The notes under the pieces are model-generated. The model was not told the DNA's origin and searched no databases. It was given only the letters and a program-made list of their open reading frames with translations. Made by a program: the position numbers and the translations under genes. Below are positions 21,541 to 33,160 of a stretch of DNA of 64,000 nucleotides, in pieces (the first letter of the stretch is position 1; the number at the start of each line of letters is the position of its first letter). The stretch comes from Vombatus ursinus (taxonomy: Eukaryota > Chordata > Mammalia > Diprotodontia > Vombatidae): contig NW_020946557.1 in NCBI RefSeq assembly GCF_900497805.2, forward strand, positions 4,392,833 to 4,456,832, read 5' to 3'.

Positions 21541-22844
21541 TTGAATTGCTTGGATTTCCACCTATTGGATTTTGCCTAATATTTTAAATTCCATGCCTCC
21601 ACTTGCCTCCTAGGACATCACCAGGCTGTCCAATTATGGGTATCCCTTACGCCAATTAACACTTTTTGTTTACTGTTGGATCTTCCCTGATAATCTGCCT
21701 CATTCCCAATTACTAGGCTTTGGGTCCCAATCCTTAACTGTCCTTTTATTTTCCTGCTGACCTAGGCCCTAATTCTGAGATCTGATGACCTAGACTATGG
21801 ATTAATATGGCTTTTCAGAATTCTGAGGGAGGGTTGCCCTCTTGGAAACTTTGCCAATTGCCTTACATTATGGAAATTCAACCAGATTTCTTTATTGCCT
21901 ACTTGGGAAAGCATATCTGAAGTGTCTAGCAAAATATCTTGCAAATATTAAATGCTTAATAAATGCTTATTGAATTGAATTGGATAGGGCACTAGAGACA
22001 ATAGGTCATAAAAGTGACTGCTTTCTTCTTCTTTTGGTGTGCAAATTAGTCTAGGAAATGGTAATGAAATATTACTCTCTTGTTACAGCTGCCCCCATCT
22101 TAACCTAATCCTGTTACATAATTTTAGCTAAAAAGTGTATAATGAATTACATGAGAAGAGGTAAAAGAAAAAAAAATACAATACTCTTTCAAGATCAGAG
22201 CAAAATGACTTAGGTAGACATATTGTTAGGTAGACATGTTTATGTAGACACACTTTTTAAAGGCAAGGACTATGTTGATTATATCTTTATATTTCCATGG
22301 CCTAGTACATACTAAGTGATTACTAAATATATTTTGCTTAATTGGTTGGTAGAGTAGACAGAAGTGGAGATATAATTTCAGGTCTTCGGAGATTGAGTTG
22401 CCATTCAAAATGAGTTCATATCTGTCTTCTGCTTTCCCCTTTGGATTTGTTATTCCCAGGAATTCTTTAAGATATAGGGTTTGATCTGTTATGGCCTCTG
22501 ATTTACTCACTCTGGTCATTACTTGGACCATATCCTCTTTCTTCAAGTGAGTTCTGCCCTTAAGTCTGTTCTTGCCCACACTCCTCACAACTGTATTTCA
22601 AAAACTAGGTTCTTGCTTTCTTCTTTGTTTATCAAAAACTTGTGCTGTTCCCCAGATCTCACAGCTGGGTACTCATCTAGCTCTGCTACGTTTGAATTAG
22701 CCACTATCTTGATTCCCTGGCTGGTTACCCCTGTCTTCTGTGTCCTATTTCATCCTCAATTATTTCAGGCAAAGGAGTGCCCCTACCTCCAACCTCCAAA
22801 TGTCAGTCCACACAACTGGGCTTTCACTACAGATGGTTAGAGCC
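21541..22844. other. Unassigned stretch with two L2 end scraps
   Basis: Short L2 termini at about 21930-21990 ('aaatgcttaataaatgctta') and 22255-22345 ('cctagtacatactaagtgat'). The rest is unassigned. The 120-codon antisense frame at 22226 is not convincing. Confidence 0.45.
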
Positions 22845-23045
22845 ATACTTTCATAGATTTTGAACTGCAAGGGACGTAAGTGACCATCTAGTCTAACTCA
22901 TTTCACAAACAAAGAAACTGAGGATTAGAGAGTCTTTGTGATTTATCCAAGGTCTCCCAGGTAATTGTAGAGGAAGGATTTGAACCTAGAGAGGAAGGAT
23001 TTGACTCCAGAGCAAGGACAATTTCAATCAAAGCACACTAATGAT
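22845..23045 (-). repeat. CORE-SINE, antisense
   Basis: 'tgaccatctagtctaactca', 'aaagaaactgaggattagag', 'tttatccaaggtctcccagg', 'atttgaacctagag' with a short internal repetition of the 'gaggaaggattt' segment. Confidence 0.65.
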
Positions 23046-24584
23046 ATTCTCCAGACTGTACTATTATCTATTACCAATTTTCAGGTGCCCTATACTGCTT
23101 CCTTTGTGTGAAGACATATCTTCCTGTTGCTCATCCTTACATGATTATGACTGCCTGACTGCTTGGATTTCTCTCATTTCTCACTGCTAGGACCTCCCCC
23201 AATTATCAGCTTTGTCTTTGTGGGCCTCTCTCCTCTCTAGATTCCAGCCACTTTTTGTCAGAAATCAATTCACACTTAGGGTACGAAGGAGGATGAGGAT
23301 GTCTGGGACCTTAGGGCGTAAGAAGAAGGGTCTTTCAGTAAGAGAGGAAGAGAGTTGAGAACTTGAAGCTGCAGGTGCCAAAAAGTAACCTCATTTCCTT
23401 CACAAATTTGCCTTGGGCAGATGCTCCTGATCTTTGGTCAATTCTAAAATGTTCTCAGTCTGTTTTTAATCCAGTATGATTATTATTTTTCTTTCTTTAA
23501 GGAAAAGAATCAATTTTTTGTACCATGTTGCTGGATTTCAGATTAAATCATGATGGGATTTGCAAGGATGTGCTGAAGCTTCATCTACTTTCATGAGAAC
23601 AATAGTTAATAGATAATCATGCCTTTGTAGAAGTTCAAAGAAGTAATTGTGTTTTCTTATTAGAATCACATCCAGCTGCTTGGATTAAGTTCAAACACAG
23701 AAAAATATTATAACAGAGTTTATGGGGATCACATAACTCCTTGCCACCATAATCTTTGCTGGACTCATAAATACCCTCTCTCTCTCTGTCTGTCTCTCTT
23801 TCTTTCTCTCTCTCTCCATGTCAGTATGTCTGTCTGCTGGTCTCTCTTCTCCTATATAGTTATATTTATCTTTACATTTATATAAGGTGAAACTGAGGTA
23901 TAGAAGAAAATCTCCCAAGCTACAGGAAACAATATTAAGCAAGTAACTTGAGGGAATTGCAAAGTAGTCTATGTTTTATCAGGATTTTTCAATTCCAGGT
24001 ATCTGGTTTTGCATTTTTTTGTATTATTCAGGTAGCACTCATCAATGATACATTTTGGAAACCTCTACCACAGGATTTGGTAGCTTCAATTTTTTCAGGT
24101 GTAATGCACAGAAAGAAGAAAAGAGATTACAATCTGTTGATTATGACAGAAACAGGTTTTTTTTTTCTTTTTCACTTGGCTACAACACTTCCAGATTTCT
24201 TAACAAGAGAAAGTATGTACTATTTTTCTGTTCTTACAAATGCCTATGGAAGAGAAAAAGGTATTCTACTATCACATCTAATGCATTACAAATAGTTGTT
24301 AGTATATTACTTGCATTTGTTTCGGTCCATACAATTGAGACCTTATCCAGGTCAGATGCAACAGAACTCCAATGTAATGCTTTTATTTTATATGTCACCA
24401 ATATTCTAAAGGGCAGTGGACAGATATGTGGTGGATATTGTCGACTAACATTTAAATCCACTTAAAATCAACTTCAAGTCTACCTTTTCATATGTATAAG
24501 ACTTCCTTTTACATACACTTAGGTTCAGCCAAACTAGCCTACTTGCTATTTCTTACATAGGAAATTTCATCTCTCATCTCTGTT
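23046..24584. other. Unassigned stretch
   Basis: It holds a TC/TCTG-rich simple repeat at 23773-23845. The frames at 23948 (115 codons) and 24055 (136 codons, overlapping) have no recognisable domain and low-complexity aromatic content. Confidence 0.4.
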
Positions 24585-24935
24585 ACCTAGCTCTCATGCG
24601 TGAAATGTGTTCCCTCCTCATATGGATCTTTTAGAATCCCAGGCTACCTGCAAGACTCAATTTAAGTCCTAGTTCCTCCATGAGGCCTTTTCTGATTCCT
24701 CTCTACATCCCCAGTTGCTAGAGTTTTCCCCATGAAATTATTTTCAATTGACTTTATATTTATTTCTTATTTACTTACATGTGCCATTTTTTTCTCAAAA
24801 GAATGTATGTTCTTTAAAGACAAAACAGTATTATTTTTGTGTTTGTATTCCTGGCACCTGGCCCAATGCCTGGCATACAACAGGTGCTGGTTAATTTTTG
24901 TTAAATGATTGAATAATTGATCTAAATGAGTGACT
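24585..24935 (+). repeat. L2/L3-type LINE 3' region
   Basis: Longer sense fragment: 'caagactcaatttaagtcct', 'tccatgaggccttttctgat', then 'aatgtatgttctttaaagac', 'gcctggcatacaacaggtgc'. These are the end of the coding region and the 3' UTR of an L2-type element. Confidence 0.75.
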
Positions 24936-24964
24936 GCATTTTGCTAATGAAGGATTCCATTTGA

Positions 24965-25145
24965 AAGCATAGGATCATGGGACCGTAGGTCAAGAGCTGA
25001 AAGGGGCCTCAGAGGACAATATGTTCATTTTTAAAGGTGAAGAAACTGAGGGCCAAAGTAGTAAGGTGATTTGCTTGAAGTCACACAGTTATTAAATGAG
25101 AGAATATGGATTTATACTCAGGTCCTCTGATTTCATAGGTGGTTT
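24965..25145 (-). repeat. CORE-SINE, antisense
   Basis: 'aggatcatgggaccgtaggt', 'gaagaaactgagggccaaag', 'gtgatttgcttgaagtcaca'. Confidence 0.65.
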
Positions 25146-25974
25146 TTCCAGTAGGAAGTGTGAGGAGGAAATCTTGAGTGGTTGTGAACCTCATTTGGAT
25201 CCTCCACATTATTTTGGAGTTTGGTACAATCAATACAGGGTCACCTGGCTGTAAATAGAAGAATCTCAAGGACTTCACTAGCTTTTTCATTTGAAATCTC
25301 ACTGAACATTCTTTATGATAGTGGCAGGCACCTTTGACTTGCTTCTGTCCTGTTTTGAAAAAGTAATTATGATTCTAACATCACCTTGATGGAGGATATA
25401 TTTTAAGAATGCTTTTTTTTAATAGCAAACTGTATACACAGTAAGATGTAGTTTTTACAACTTTTTGTCAGCTGTGCAACTATAATCTGTGCTCTGCTAG
25501 AATCATTTACAAAGGTCTGCTTCTTCCTTTCTCATATTTTTATCAGAGATGTTCTCAATATGTATTAAAAATCAATCTTGTAAAGATGTTTTTTTTAAAG
25601 ATGAGAAAGTAGACATGTATTTTGGTAGATATCAATGTATGCCTTTTTTGATCATCCCTTTCCAGTAATAATATAATCCATGATTTTTCCATCATTTGGT
25701 ATCTTTTTGCCTTTAAATATCTTGAGAATCAAACCCTCAATGTGCTCATGATGGTAGGTATCACTTTTGGCGTGGATCTTCTTTGTGCTTTCTAGCTCTG
25801 GTGTAGCTGCTTTTCTTCATTTTCTTTGGTTCCTTTCTTCTATAGTAACAAAACCTGCCTCTACACAGCTTCCAATCCATTGATCTTGGTTCTCAGGTAA
25901 TCCCCCACCCTTGCGCCCCACAAAAGCATTTATATCTTCCATGAGACTTCAAGTACTTTACAACATTTATTCTA
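25146..25974. other. Unassigned stretch, possible minus-strand pseudogene
   Basis: On the minus strand about 25925-25600 has a protein-like look (for example 'EHIEGLILKIFKGKK' and 'DGKIMDYIITGKG') with stops between pieces. I cannot name a parent, and it may be chance or an unknown repeat. Confidence 0.25.
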
Positions 25975-26500
25975 TCGCTTTTCTCTAAGCTAAATTTCCC
26001 TAGTTCCTTCAAATATTCCTCAAATGACTTACGGTTTCCAGACCCCCTCAAGAATCTGCTTGCCCTTCATTGGACGTATCACTCATAATATACACATGGC
26101 TCAGTTTGAACTTATCAGCTAAAACCTCTGGATCTATCATTTGAACTATTACTAAATGAATCATCCTAGGCCACCCTAACATGCAATTTATTTTTTGAAC
26201 CTAAAAGTAAGGCTCTGCATTTATCTCTCTTAAATTTTGTATTTATCTCTTTTAAATTTCATGCTTTAATTGATCCCCTCAACATATCTCTGACTGGATT
26301 CTGTTATCTAAAGTATACAATGCCCCTTCCAGCTGTGTTATTTGCAAATGTCACAAGTATGTCTTTGATGTCTTCATCTGAGTTGTTGATGAAGCCGTTG
26401 AAGGAAAATGACTTTTGACCGGGGGCTCCTGAGAATACTGACTCTAATCCTATTTGGCTTTTTTTTCCCTTTGCTTTGCTGTTAACTTTGAATAATCTGT
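25975..26500 (-). repeat. L3/CR1-type LINE, antisense
   Basis: 'tccctagttccttcaaatat', 'ttgaacctaaaagtaaggct', 'gcatttatctctcttaaatt', 'tgtgttatttgcaaatgtca', 'tcatctgagttgttgatgaa' follow the reverse complement of the CR1/L3 reverse-transcriptase and downstream region. Strongly diverged. Confidence 0.6.
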
Positions 26501-26944
26501 TAGTGATTATCAGCCAGAGGATCAGAGTTTGAGGGGCCCCAGAGAACATCTAGTCAGAGGCATACCTAAGAAGAAGTAGAAAACCTCCCCAAAAGGTCAT
26601 CTAGCCTCTACTTATAGGCCGTCAGTGATAGATAACTTATGACCTTTCAATGAAGTTGCTTCTAGTTAGCTTGAATTGTTTTTATGTTTTTTCTTCCTGT
26701 CGATTGAAAATCTGACTCACTGATTTATACCCATTTCTTCTAGATCTCACCATATATCAAACAAATCTGAAAAAAGCTACAGTGGCACTACTGATTTGAA
26801 ATTGTGCTTCCTTTCTAAATCTTTGGTTATATTCTCTCTTTTCTTATCATAGTCCTGTCTGGCTGAGAAATTATTCAAATCTTCTATGCTTGAACTTTAT
26901 TTAATTTCTGCTGCCTGAATGTAAGAGAATCAACATGCTAGAAT
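26501..26944. other. Unassigned stretch
   Basis: May include more of the L3/CR1 copy; I cannot align it confidently. Confidence 0.35.
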
Positions 26945-27290
26945 CAAACAAACATTGACTGAGCACCTCATTAGTGCCATACACTGTGCTGAGTGCTGGG
27001 GATATAAATAAAGGCAAAAAAGTACCTGCACTCAAGAAGCTCACATTCTAATGGAGGAGGCAATGTACAGACACCATATACCAGCAAAACACATACAGGA
27101 CAAAATGAAGGACATTTCAAAGAGAAGGTATAAGCATGAAGGAGGATTGAGGAAGACTTCTTGCATAAAGGGCGTTTTGACTGTGACTAGAAGGAAGCCA
27201 GAGAAGCCATGAAGCAAAGGGACACATTCCACACATGGGAGATGCCATTAAAAATGAATAATCTGAAGATGGAGTGTCTAATTCAAGGAA
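26945..27290 (-). repeat. L2-type LINE, antisense
   Basis: 'ccatacactgtgctgagtgc', 'tgggg', 'agaagctcacattctaatgg', 'ggaagacttcttgcataaag' and 'gactagaaggaagccagaga' match the antisense L2 3' kilobase. Confidence 0.75.
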
Positions 27291-27294
27291 CAGT

Positions 27295-27420
27295 GCTATA
27301 CTGTAAGGGACCTTAGGAATTATTTAGTCCAACTCATTCCTTTTAAAGATGAGGAAACTGAGACTCAAAGTAAATTTTGTGCTTTGTCCAAATTCATACA
27401 TCCAGGTAATATCAACAAAA
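27295..27420 (-). repeat. CORE-SINE fragment, antisense
   Basis: 'gaccttaggaattatttagt', 'aagatgaggaaactgagact', 'tttgtccaaattcatacatc'. Confidence 0.6.
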
Positions 27421-28700
27421 CCCAAATACTACATCTTGTCCCCACTCCTTTTGGCTATTGCCTTGGTGGCAAAAAATCTCTGCAGGAAAATAGAGGAACA
27501 GAGAGACTATGGCAGGCCACCCATGTTTCTAATGGAGCTCAACCTCACACTTTGACCTTATCCCCCTTTTCCCAGAACCAGAACCTCAGAGATCTAAACC
27601 CTAAAAGACAGAAATCATCTCCAGTTGCAATAGTACCAACAGCTGAGTCAGAAAACTGAGGAACAGAGGGAACAGCACAGGACATTGTGTGTGCATCTGT
27701 TATTGGGTAAGGGGAAAGAGGAATTGTGACAACCCATTAAAACTGAAAGGAGTCTAGCATCCATTTAGGTCCAGTTGTATTTCCTCAAAATTGCTTTGGG
27801 CAGAAACTTGGGTTAGTGAACCATAAATTGCCCCAGAATGGTAGGAGGCTGAGATTTAGCATCTGGGGAAATTGACATTAGAGGAGAGGGAGTCAGAAAG
27901 TGAGTAATTGGAGGGTATGGATGGAGAAGACTAAACTATCAACGATCTCAAGAAGAAGAAAACCCAAATCCCTTAAAATAAGCTAATATATCAACAAGGT
28001 AAACAATAGAAAAAAGAAAAATAGCCTCTAATACTTGTAAACAAATTCAGACCTCTATAAATAAATACTGCAAAACAAAGGAAAATAACTCAGCACTTGA
28101 GATAGAAGACCCTGTGGAACTCAAGGAGAACATGGAACCATAATACCTTGTTCCCGAGTGCATTAAAAGAGAAACGGGAATTCTGAGAGCAGGAATTATG
28201 CTTATATAGCAAAAATACTTAGTAGGAGAGAAAAACTTGAATCTGAAATAGCATATCTCACCACGAAATAAAAGAGAGGACAACTGATTGGGAATGCAAA
28301 TACACAAAAATGAAGGGCAATCTAGAAGAAGAAAAGCAAAAAAAAAAAATAAAGCATTAACATTAAAATGCTCTCAATTCAAGCAAAAAAATATTGATCC
28401 TGAAGACAGGGTGTCTAGAGACATTCTAGGGATCATAGATCTGCCGGAAGAACATGACAAGTCAAAAAACCTCAACTCCATAATGCAAGAAATAATACAA
28501 GACAACTGCCTAGAACTTCAGATCACAGAAAAAGAAATAATACCCATCGTAAAAATATATAGATTGCCTCTATAAAACAAAACAAAATAAAAGCCAAGGC
28601 TGCAAACTCAAGGCATATAGTACTTAAACTTAACAATTCAATTCAGAAACACTATATTCTGAAGGGAAGTAGGAGAAAAATCTTCAAAGGCCTTCCCCAT
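27421..28700 (+). repeat. Old L1 5' UTR and ORF1 region
   Basis: Inferred L1 5' part. The first ~650 bases are GC-richer; the later part is A-rich and coding-like. A 95-codon frame (28288-28575) carries 'ILGIIDLPEEHDKSKNLN' and 'IMQEIIQDNCLELQI', which lines up with the HAL1 ORF1 'GLSESHDQKKSLDII', 'QEIIQENCPDILEPEGK' segment (RRM-like part of ORF1p). It is a different, older family from the HAL1s. The exact 5' boundary is uncertain. Confidence 0.55.
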
Positions 28701-28799
28701 CGTTCCCCGTTGACCACCTTCCACATTCACTCACAAGGCAGATGTCTCTTCTTTCAGAGATTGCTGAGCTTGATCTTAATTTTAAAACAATCTTGACTG

Positions 28800-28956
28800 T
28801 TTGTCTATGTATCTGTCTATTTATTTTGCAAAATATTTCTCTGATAAAGATCTCGTACTCAATATATATAAATACTCAATATATATGACATATGACATAT
28901 ATATATATATATATATGGAACTTATTCAAACTTAGGTCATTCCCAAATAGATAAAT
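28800..28956 (+). repeat. L1 ORF2 end, left part
   Basis: 'atttctctgataaagatctc' and 'taggtcattcccaaatagat' are the L1 segment just before the 3' UTR, with a TA-rich microsatellite (about 28861-28917) between them. Confidence 0.6.
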
Positions 28957-29283
28957 TTATTTCTTCAAAACATTTCCTTCAATTATTTCTTACATCACAA
29001 TGATATTCTATTACATTCATGTGCCACAATTTAGTCAGTCTTTCACCAATTCATGGCTACTCCCTTAATATTCCCTTTTTTTTTGCTACTAAACATGAGC
29101 TTTCTCTCTCTGTCTTTGTCTCTCTTTGTCTCTCTTTCTTTCTCATCTCTTTGTGAGTACATAGGCCTAGTAGTAATATCACAGAGTAAAAGGATGTAGA
29201 CTAGTTTGGGTATTTTTTTTTTTGCTTTCCAAAACATCTGGATCAAGTCACAGCTCCACCAATAGCACATTAATGTACCTTGA
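28957..29283 (-). repeat. L1 3' fragment inserted into another L1
   Basis: Antisense L1: 'ttacatcacaatgatattct', 'attacattcatgtgccacaa', 'cagtctttcaccaattcatg', 'cacagctccaccaatagcac'. It separates the sense L1 pieces on either side. Contains a TCTTTG/TC simple repeat at 29100-29150. Confidence 0.65.
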
Positions 29284-30295
29284 CTAGGAAGTTTCCAAAG
29301 GAAGAAATCCAAGCTATTGATAACAATATGAAAAATGTTCCAAATCACTAACAACGAGAAAAAATGCAAATTAAAGGAACTCCAGGGTACCACCTCACAC
29401 CTATCAGTTTAGCAAAGATGACAAAAGAGTAAAATGAGAAATGTTGAAAGGACCTCACAACAACAGGCATGAGGTGCATTGTTGATGAAATTTTTAAATG
29501 GTCCAGTCATTCTGGAAAGCAGCTTGGAAGTGTCCTCAAAACATCATTAAGCTAGGCATATTCTTTGACCCAATGATATCACTATTGCACCTATACCCCA
29601 GAGACCAAAGAAAAAGAAAATGACCTAGATGTACAAAAACATTTTAACAGTTCTTTTCCTAATAGCAAAAAAACAAAACAAAAAAAAGTAAAAAACAAAA
29701 ACAAGACAAAACAAAGCAAAAAAAACAAGCTAAAATAAACTAAAACAAAAAACTCTAGAAAGTAGAGATATTCTCACTTGGCTTAACAAATTATGGCATG
29801 TGAGTATAATGGGAAATTATCATGCCATAAGAAATGATGAAATGTGCAGTTTCAGAGAAAACTAAGACGACCTCTATGGACTGATACAGAGGAAAGTGAA
29901 TAGAACTAGGATAATAATTTATATAATGACAACTTGTAAGGAAAAACAACCTTAATAGAACCCATCATATGAATCAATATAATAATTAACCAGAGGACCA
30001 AAGATGAAAAACATTCCTGCCAGAAAAGTGATGCTTTAAATGCAAAATTATATATATATGTATATGTATATGTATGTATATGTATATGTATCTATGTATA
30101 TATGTATATGTATATAGACATATTAAACATTACAAATGTAGGATTTTGTTTTGCTTGATTGTATATTTGTTATACTAGTTTTATTTTTCTCTTATTTTAT
30201 TGTTCAATAGGAGGATGGAGAAAATGAAGAAATGTTTGCCAGCTAAAAAAATAATGCAACTAAATTTTAAGAAATATAAAATGATTTGAAATTTA
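29284..30295 (+). repeat. L1 ORF2 end and 3' UTR, right part
   Basis: 'aggaagaaatccaagctatt', 'aaaatgcaaattaaaggaac', 'cacctcacacctatcagttt', 'tattctttgacccaatgata', an A/C-rich expansion at 29665-29755, 'atgccataagaaatgatgaa', then a TATATG run (30045-30120) and an A-rich end. Confidence 0.75.
30045..30122. repeat. (TATATG)n microsatellite
   Basis: Variable TATATG/TATG units inside the L1 3' UTR. Confidence 0.9.
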
Positions 30296-30664
30296 AAAAA
30301 TCACCTGTCTCCTACAAACCTATGTTAAATTATGGCATGGACTAACTCTTGAGTTCTCAAAGATTAGGTCGGTTTAGCACAAACTCTGGAAGTCCCTAAA
30401 ATGCTGTAAAGTTTTCAAGGCAGGATAGTGATAATCTTCATGTCTGTCATCTAAAGACCAGTCTAACTCTAAATCTGAGAATGAGCCTAATTCAGTTTGG
30501 AGACAAAGGCTCATCATTGTAAGGCTGACGACTAGGTGATATGGATTCTTGAAGAACGTTAAAATACTTCAAAAGTATTTTGGGGATTCAGTGACAGAGA
30601 AAAGGAAAGAATCATCACAGCAGTACTACTTTGTGCTTTTTGAAGAATATTGAAATGTCTTAGA
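30296..30664. other. Unassigned stretch
   Basis: No repeat or gene recognised. Confidence 0.4.
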
Positions 30665-31225
30665 GGTGATCAATAAACATTTATTGAGCACCTACTATGT
30701 AACAGGCTAGTGCTAAGCACTTGGAATACAAAAAAAGGCAAAAAAGCCTGACCTCAAGAAGCTCACAACGTAATGGGGGAGATAACATACAGACAAATAT
30801 GTATAAATGAGCTTTATGTGGGAAATAATTAACAGAATGAATTATATTATACTATATATATGCTACATATATAATTACATATTATGTATAATATATTATA
30901 ATTAATTATATTATATTATATATTATATAGAATATATATTCTATCATAATTAAAATATATTATAGTATAATTATAATGGAAATATAGTAAATTGTAATAT
31001 AATATTAAAATTTAATTATATTATAATTAAGTATTATAATTATATTATAATTAGGAAAGGCTTCTTGTAAAAAATGGGATTTTAGTTGGAACTTAAAGGA
31101 AACTAGAGAAGTCAGAAAGTGGAATTGAGAAGGGAGAGCATTCAAGGCATAAGGGCCTAGAGCTGAGAGATGGTATCCTATTCATGGAACAGCAAGAAGG
31201 CCAGTGTTACTGTTTCTATACTATT
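30665..31225 (-). repeat. L2-type LINE, antisense, with AT-rich expansion
   Basis: 'caataaacatttattgagca', 'cctactatgtaacaggctag', 'agaagctcacaacgtaatgg' on the left and 'aggaaaggcttcttgtaaaa', 'gggagagcattcaaggcata' on the right belong to one L2 copy. About 220 bases of nearly pure A/T (30838-31060) lie between them. Confidence 0.75.
30838..31060. repeat. AT-rich low-complexity block
   Basis: Nearly pure TA/ATT/TAAT words, many self-complementary. Likely local slippage expansion inside the L2. Confidence 0.85.
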
Positions 31226-31234
31226 ATTCAAATT

Positions 31235-31378
31235 TGTGTAAGTAACTACTGTGTCCCCTGTTCGAATGTAAACTCCTTTTGAGTATGCAATATCTCATTC
31301 ATTGAATCTATATTACCAGTGCCTGGCACAATGGTTGTTGGCACATAAGAAGTGCTGAAAAATGCTATTTGATTGATC
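31235..31378 (+). repeat. L2 3' end
   Basis: 'cgaatgtaaactccttttga', 'accagtgcctggcacaatgg', 'cacataagaagtgctgaaaa'. It lies beside the antisense L2 ending at 31225. Confidence 0.7.
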
Positions 31379-31995
31379 AAATAATCAACGTTAACCAAGC
31401 AGAATGTGCTCAGAGAAAGACAATAGGAATGACGATGAGATCTGGTAGCAATAAATCATATGGAGAATAGTTAAAGGAAATAGAGACATTTAAAGCCTAG
31501 AAAATGAAAATCTTGAAGAAAATATTGTTAAGTAGATTGTTATGACTAACCATCTACTAAGGTATGTTTTTTTTTTTGATTGATTTTACAAACATCATTA
31601 GCAGAAGGTGTACTCCCAACAAAGAAACCACATTTTTTTGGGGAAAAATGTCATATATAAAAATGGTGGTGGGGGAAGAAAAGGAGTTGGGAAAGGGGCC
31701 CCTTGCAATGTGATTAATTTCATCCACTATACCCCAAAAGAGATGTTCCTGTTTTTGTGAATAGAGTATTGAGTTTATAGGGATACTTTAACCTACATTG
31801 TTATGGTTTTACAAATTGTCCCTTTTGTGGAGCAGAGTAAGCCAGGGTCAGAATTTTTGATGATACACACATACACACACATACATATGCTTATGTGTAT
31901 ATATATATATGTATGTGTGTGTGTATGCATATATGTATGTGTGTATATTTATATGTATATATTATATATCCATGACATTGTTTTCATACAAATCA
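31379..31995. other. Unassigned stretch with TG/TA microsatellite
   Basis: Tandem CA/TG/TA repeat at about 31862-31972; the remainder is unassigned. Confidence 0.45.
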
Positions 31996-33160
31996 AGTAA
32001 AAACAATAAACACTTATTAAATGCCTGCTATGTGTTAAACACTGTGCTAAGTGCTGGGGAAACAAAGAAAAGTAAAAACTATTCCTATCCTTAAAGAACT
32101 TACAATCTAATGGGGGGGTGATATGTAAACATCTACGTACAAATAAGATATACAAATGATAAATTGGAGGCTTCCTCAGAGAAAAGGCGTTAGCATTAAG
32201 GGGGCCAGGAAAGGCTTCTTGCAGAAAGTGGGATTTTAATTGAGACTTAAAGGAAACCAGGGAAGCCAGAGGTGGAGATGAGCATGAAAAGAATTACAAT
32301 TATGGGGGACAGTCAGTAAAAATGCACAGAATCAGGGGATAGAGAGTCTATTACTAGGAATAACAAGGATATGAGTGTTATTGAATGACTATAGAATTCC
32401 CAGAAGGGGGTGAAGTCTAAGAATACTAAAAAGGTTGGAAGGGGCCAAGTTATACAAGCTTTTAAAAGCTAAATAAGGAATTTTATATTTGATCATAGAG
32501 ATAATATGGAAACATTGAGATTTATTGAGCTGAGGTGGGGAAGATGACATATGCTTTAAAAATGTCATTTTGGTAGCTGATTGGAGGATAGATTGGAGAG
32601 AGGTGAGACTTGAAGTGAGGAGGTCAACTAGAAGACTGTTGCAATAGTCTAAGCTTGAGTTATAAAGACCTACATGAGAGTGGTGGCAGTGTCAGAGGTG
32701 AGAAGGCAGTACTGTACAATAGACATTGCAAAGGTAAAATAATTGGAATTTGGCAACAGATTGTATAAGAAGGCAGAAACAGTAAGTGAGGAGTCAAAGA
32801 TCACCTCTAGATAGCATTTTGGGAAAAAAAGATAATGAGTTCATTTTTTAGATATGTTGAGTTTAAGACAACTAGAGGATGTTCATCTTGAGATTTTTAA
32901 TAGATAGATGAAGATTTGAGAATGGAGGTCAGGAGAGGGTTTAGGGGCTAGATAAGTCTATCAGAGAAACAGTATAGACATAAAAATGAAATACATGGGG
33001 ATTGATGATGTCACCTAGTGGTCAGTAATAGAGAAAGAATGGAAGAGGACCCAGGATAGAGCTTTGGGGGATACCCATTTAGCAGGTATAACCTGGATGA
33101 AGATCCTACAGAAGAGATTGAGGAATGTCATTGGGATAGTTAGTACAACCTACTAAAATC
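31996..33160 (-). repeat. Long L2-type LINE, antisense
   Basis: The longest L2 piece here. It starts with the 3' terminus ('cactgtgctaagtgctgggg'), then 'aggaaaggcttcttgcagaa', 'tgagacttaaaggaaaccag', 'tatttgatcatagagataat', 'agactgttgcaatagtctaa', 'gagagtggtggcagtgtcag', and reaches the reverse-transcriptase region: plus-strand 'gacccaggatagagctttgg' at about 33040 is the complement of the PQGSVLGP-coding segment. It has internal gaps and is dead. Confidence 0.75.

Noticed and set aside
22226-22588. 120-codon minus-strand frame
   Set aside because: Ends in an L2 3' scrap and has no recognisable protein features.
24055-24465. 136-codon frame, plus an overlapping 115-codon frame
   Set aside because: No recognisable domain, Phe/Lys-rich from AT-rich DNA, and no supporting exon signals.
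28957-30295. L1 twin-priming inversion
   Set aside because: The inverted and direct parts cover the same L1 3' segment; twin priming would invert only upstream sequence.
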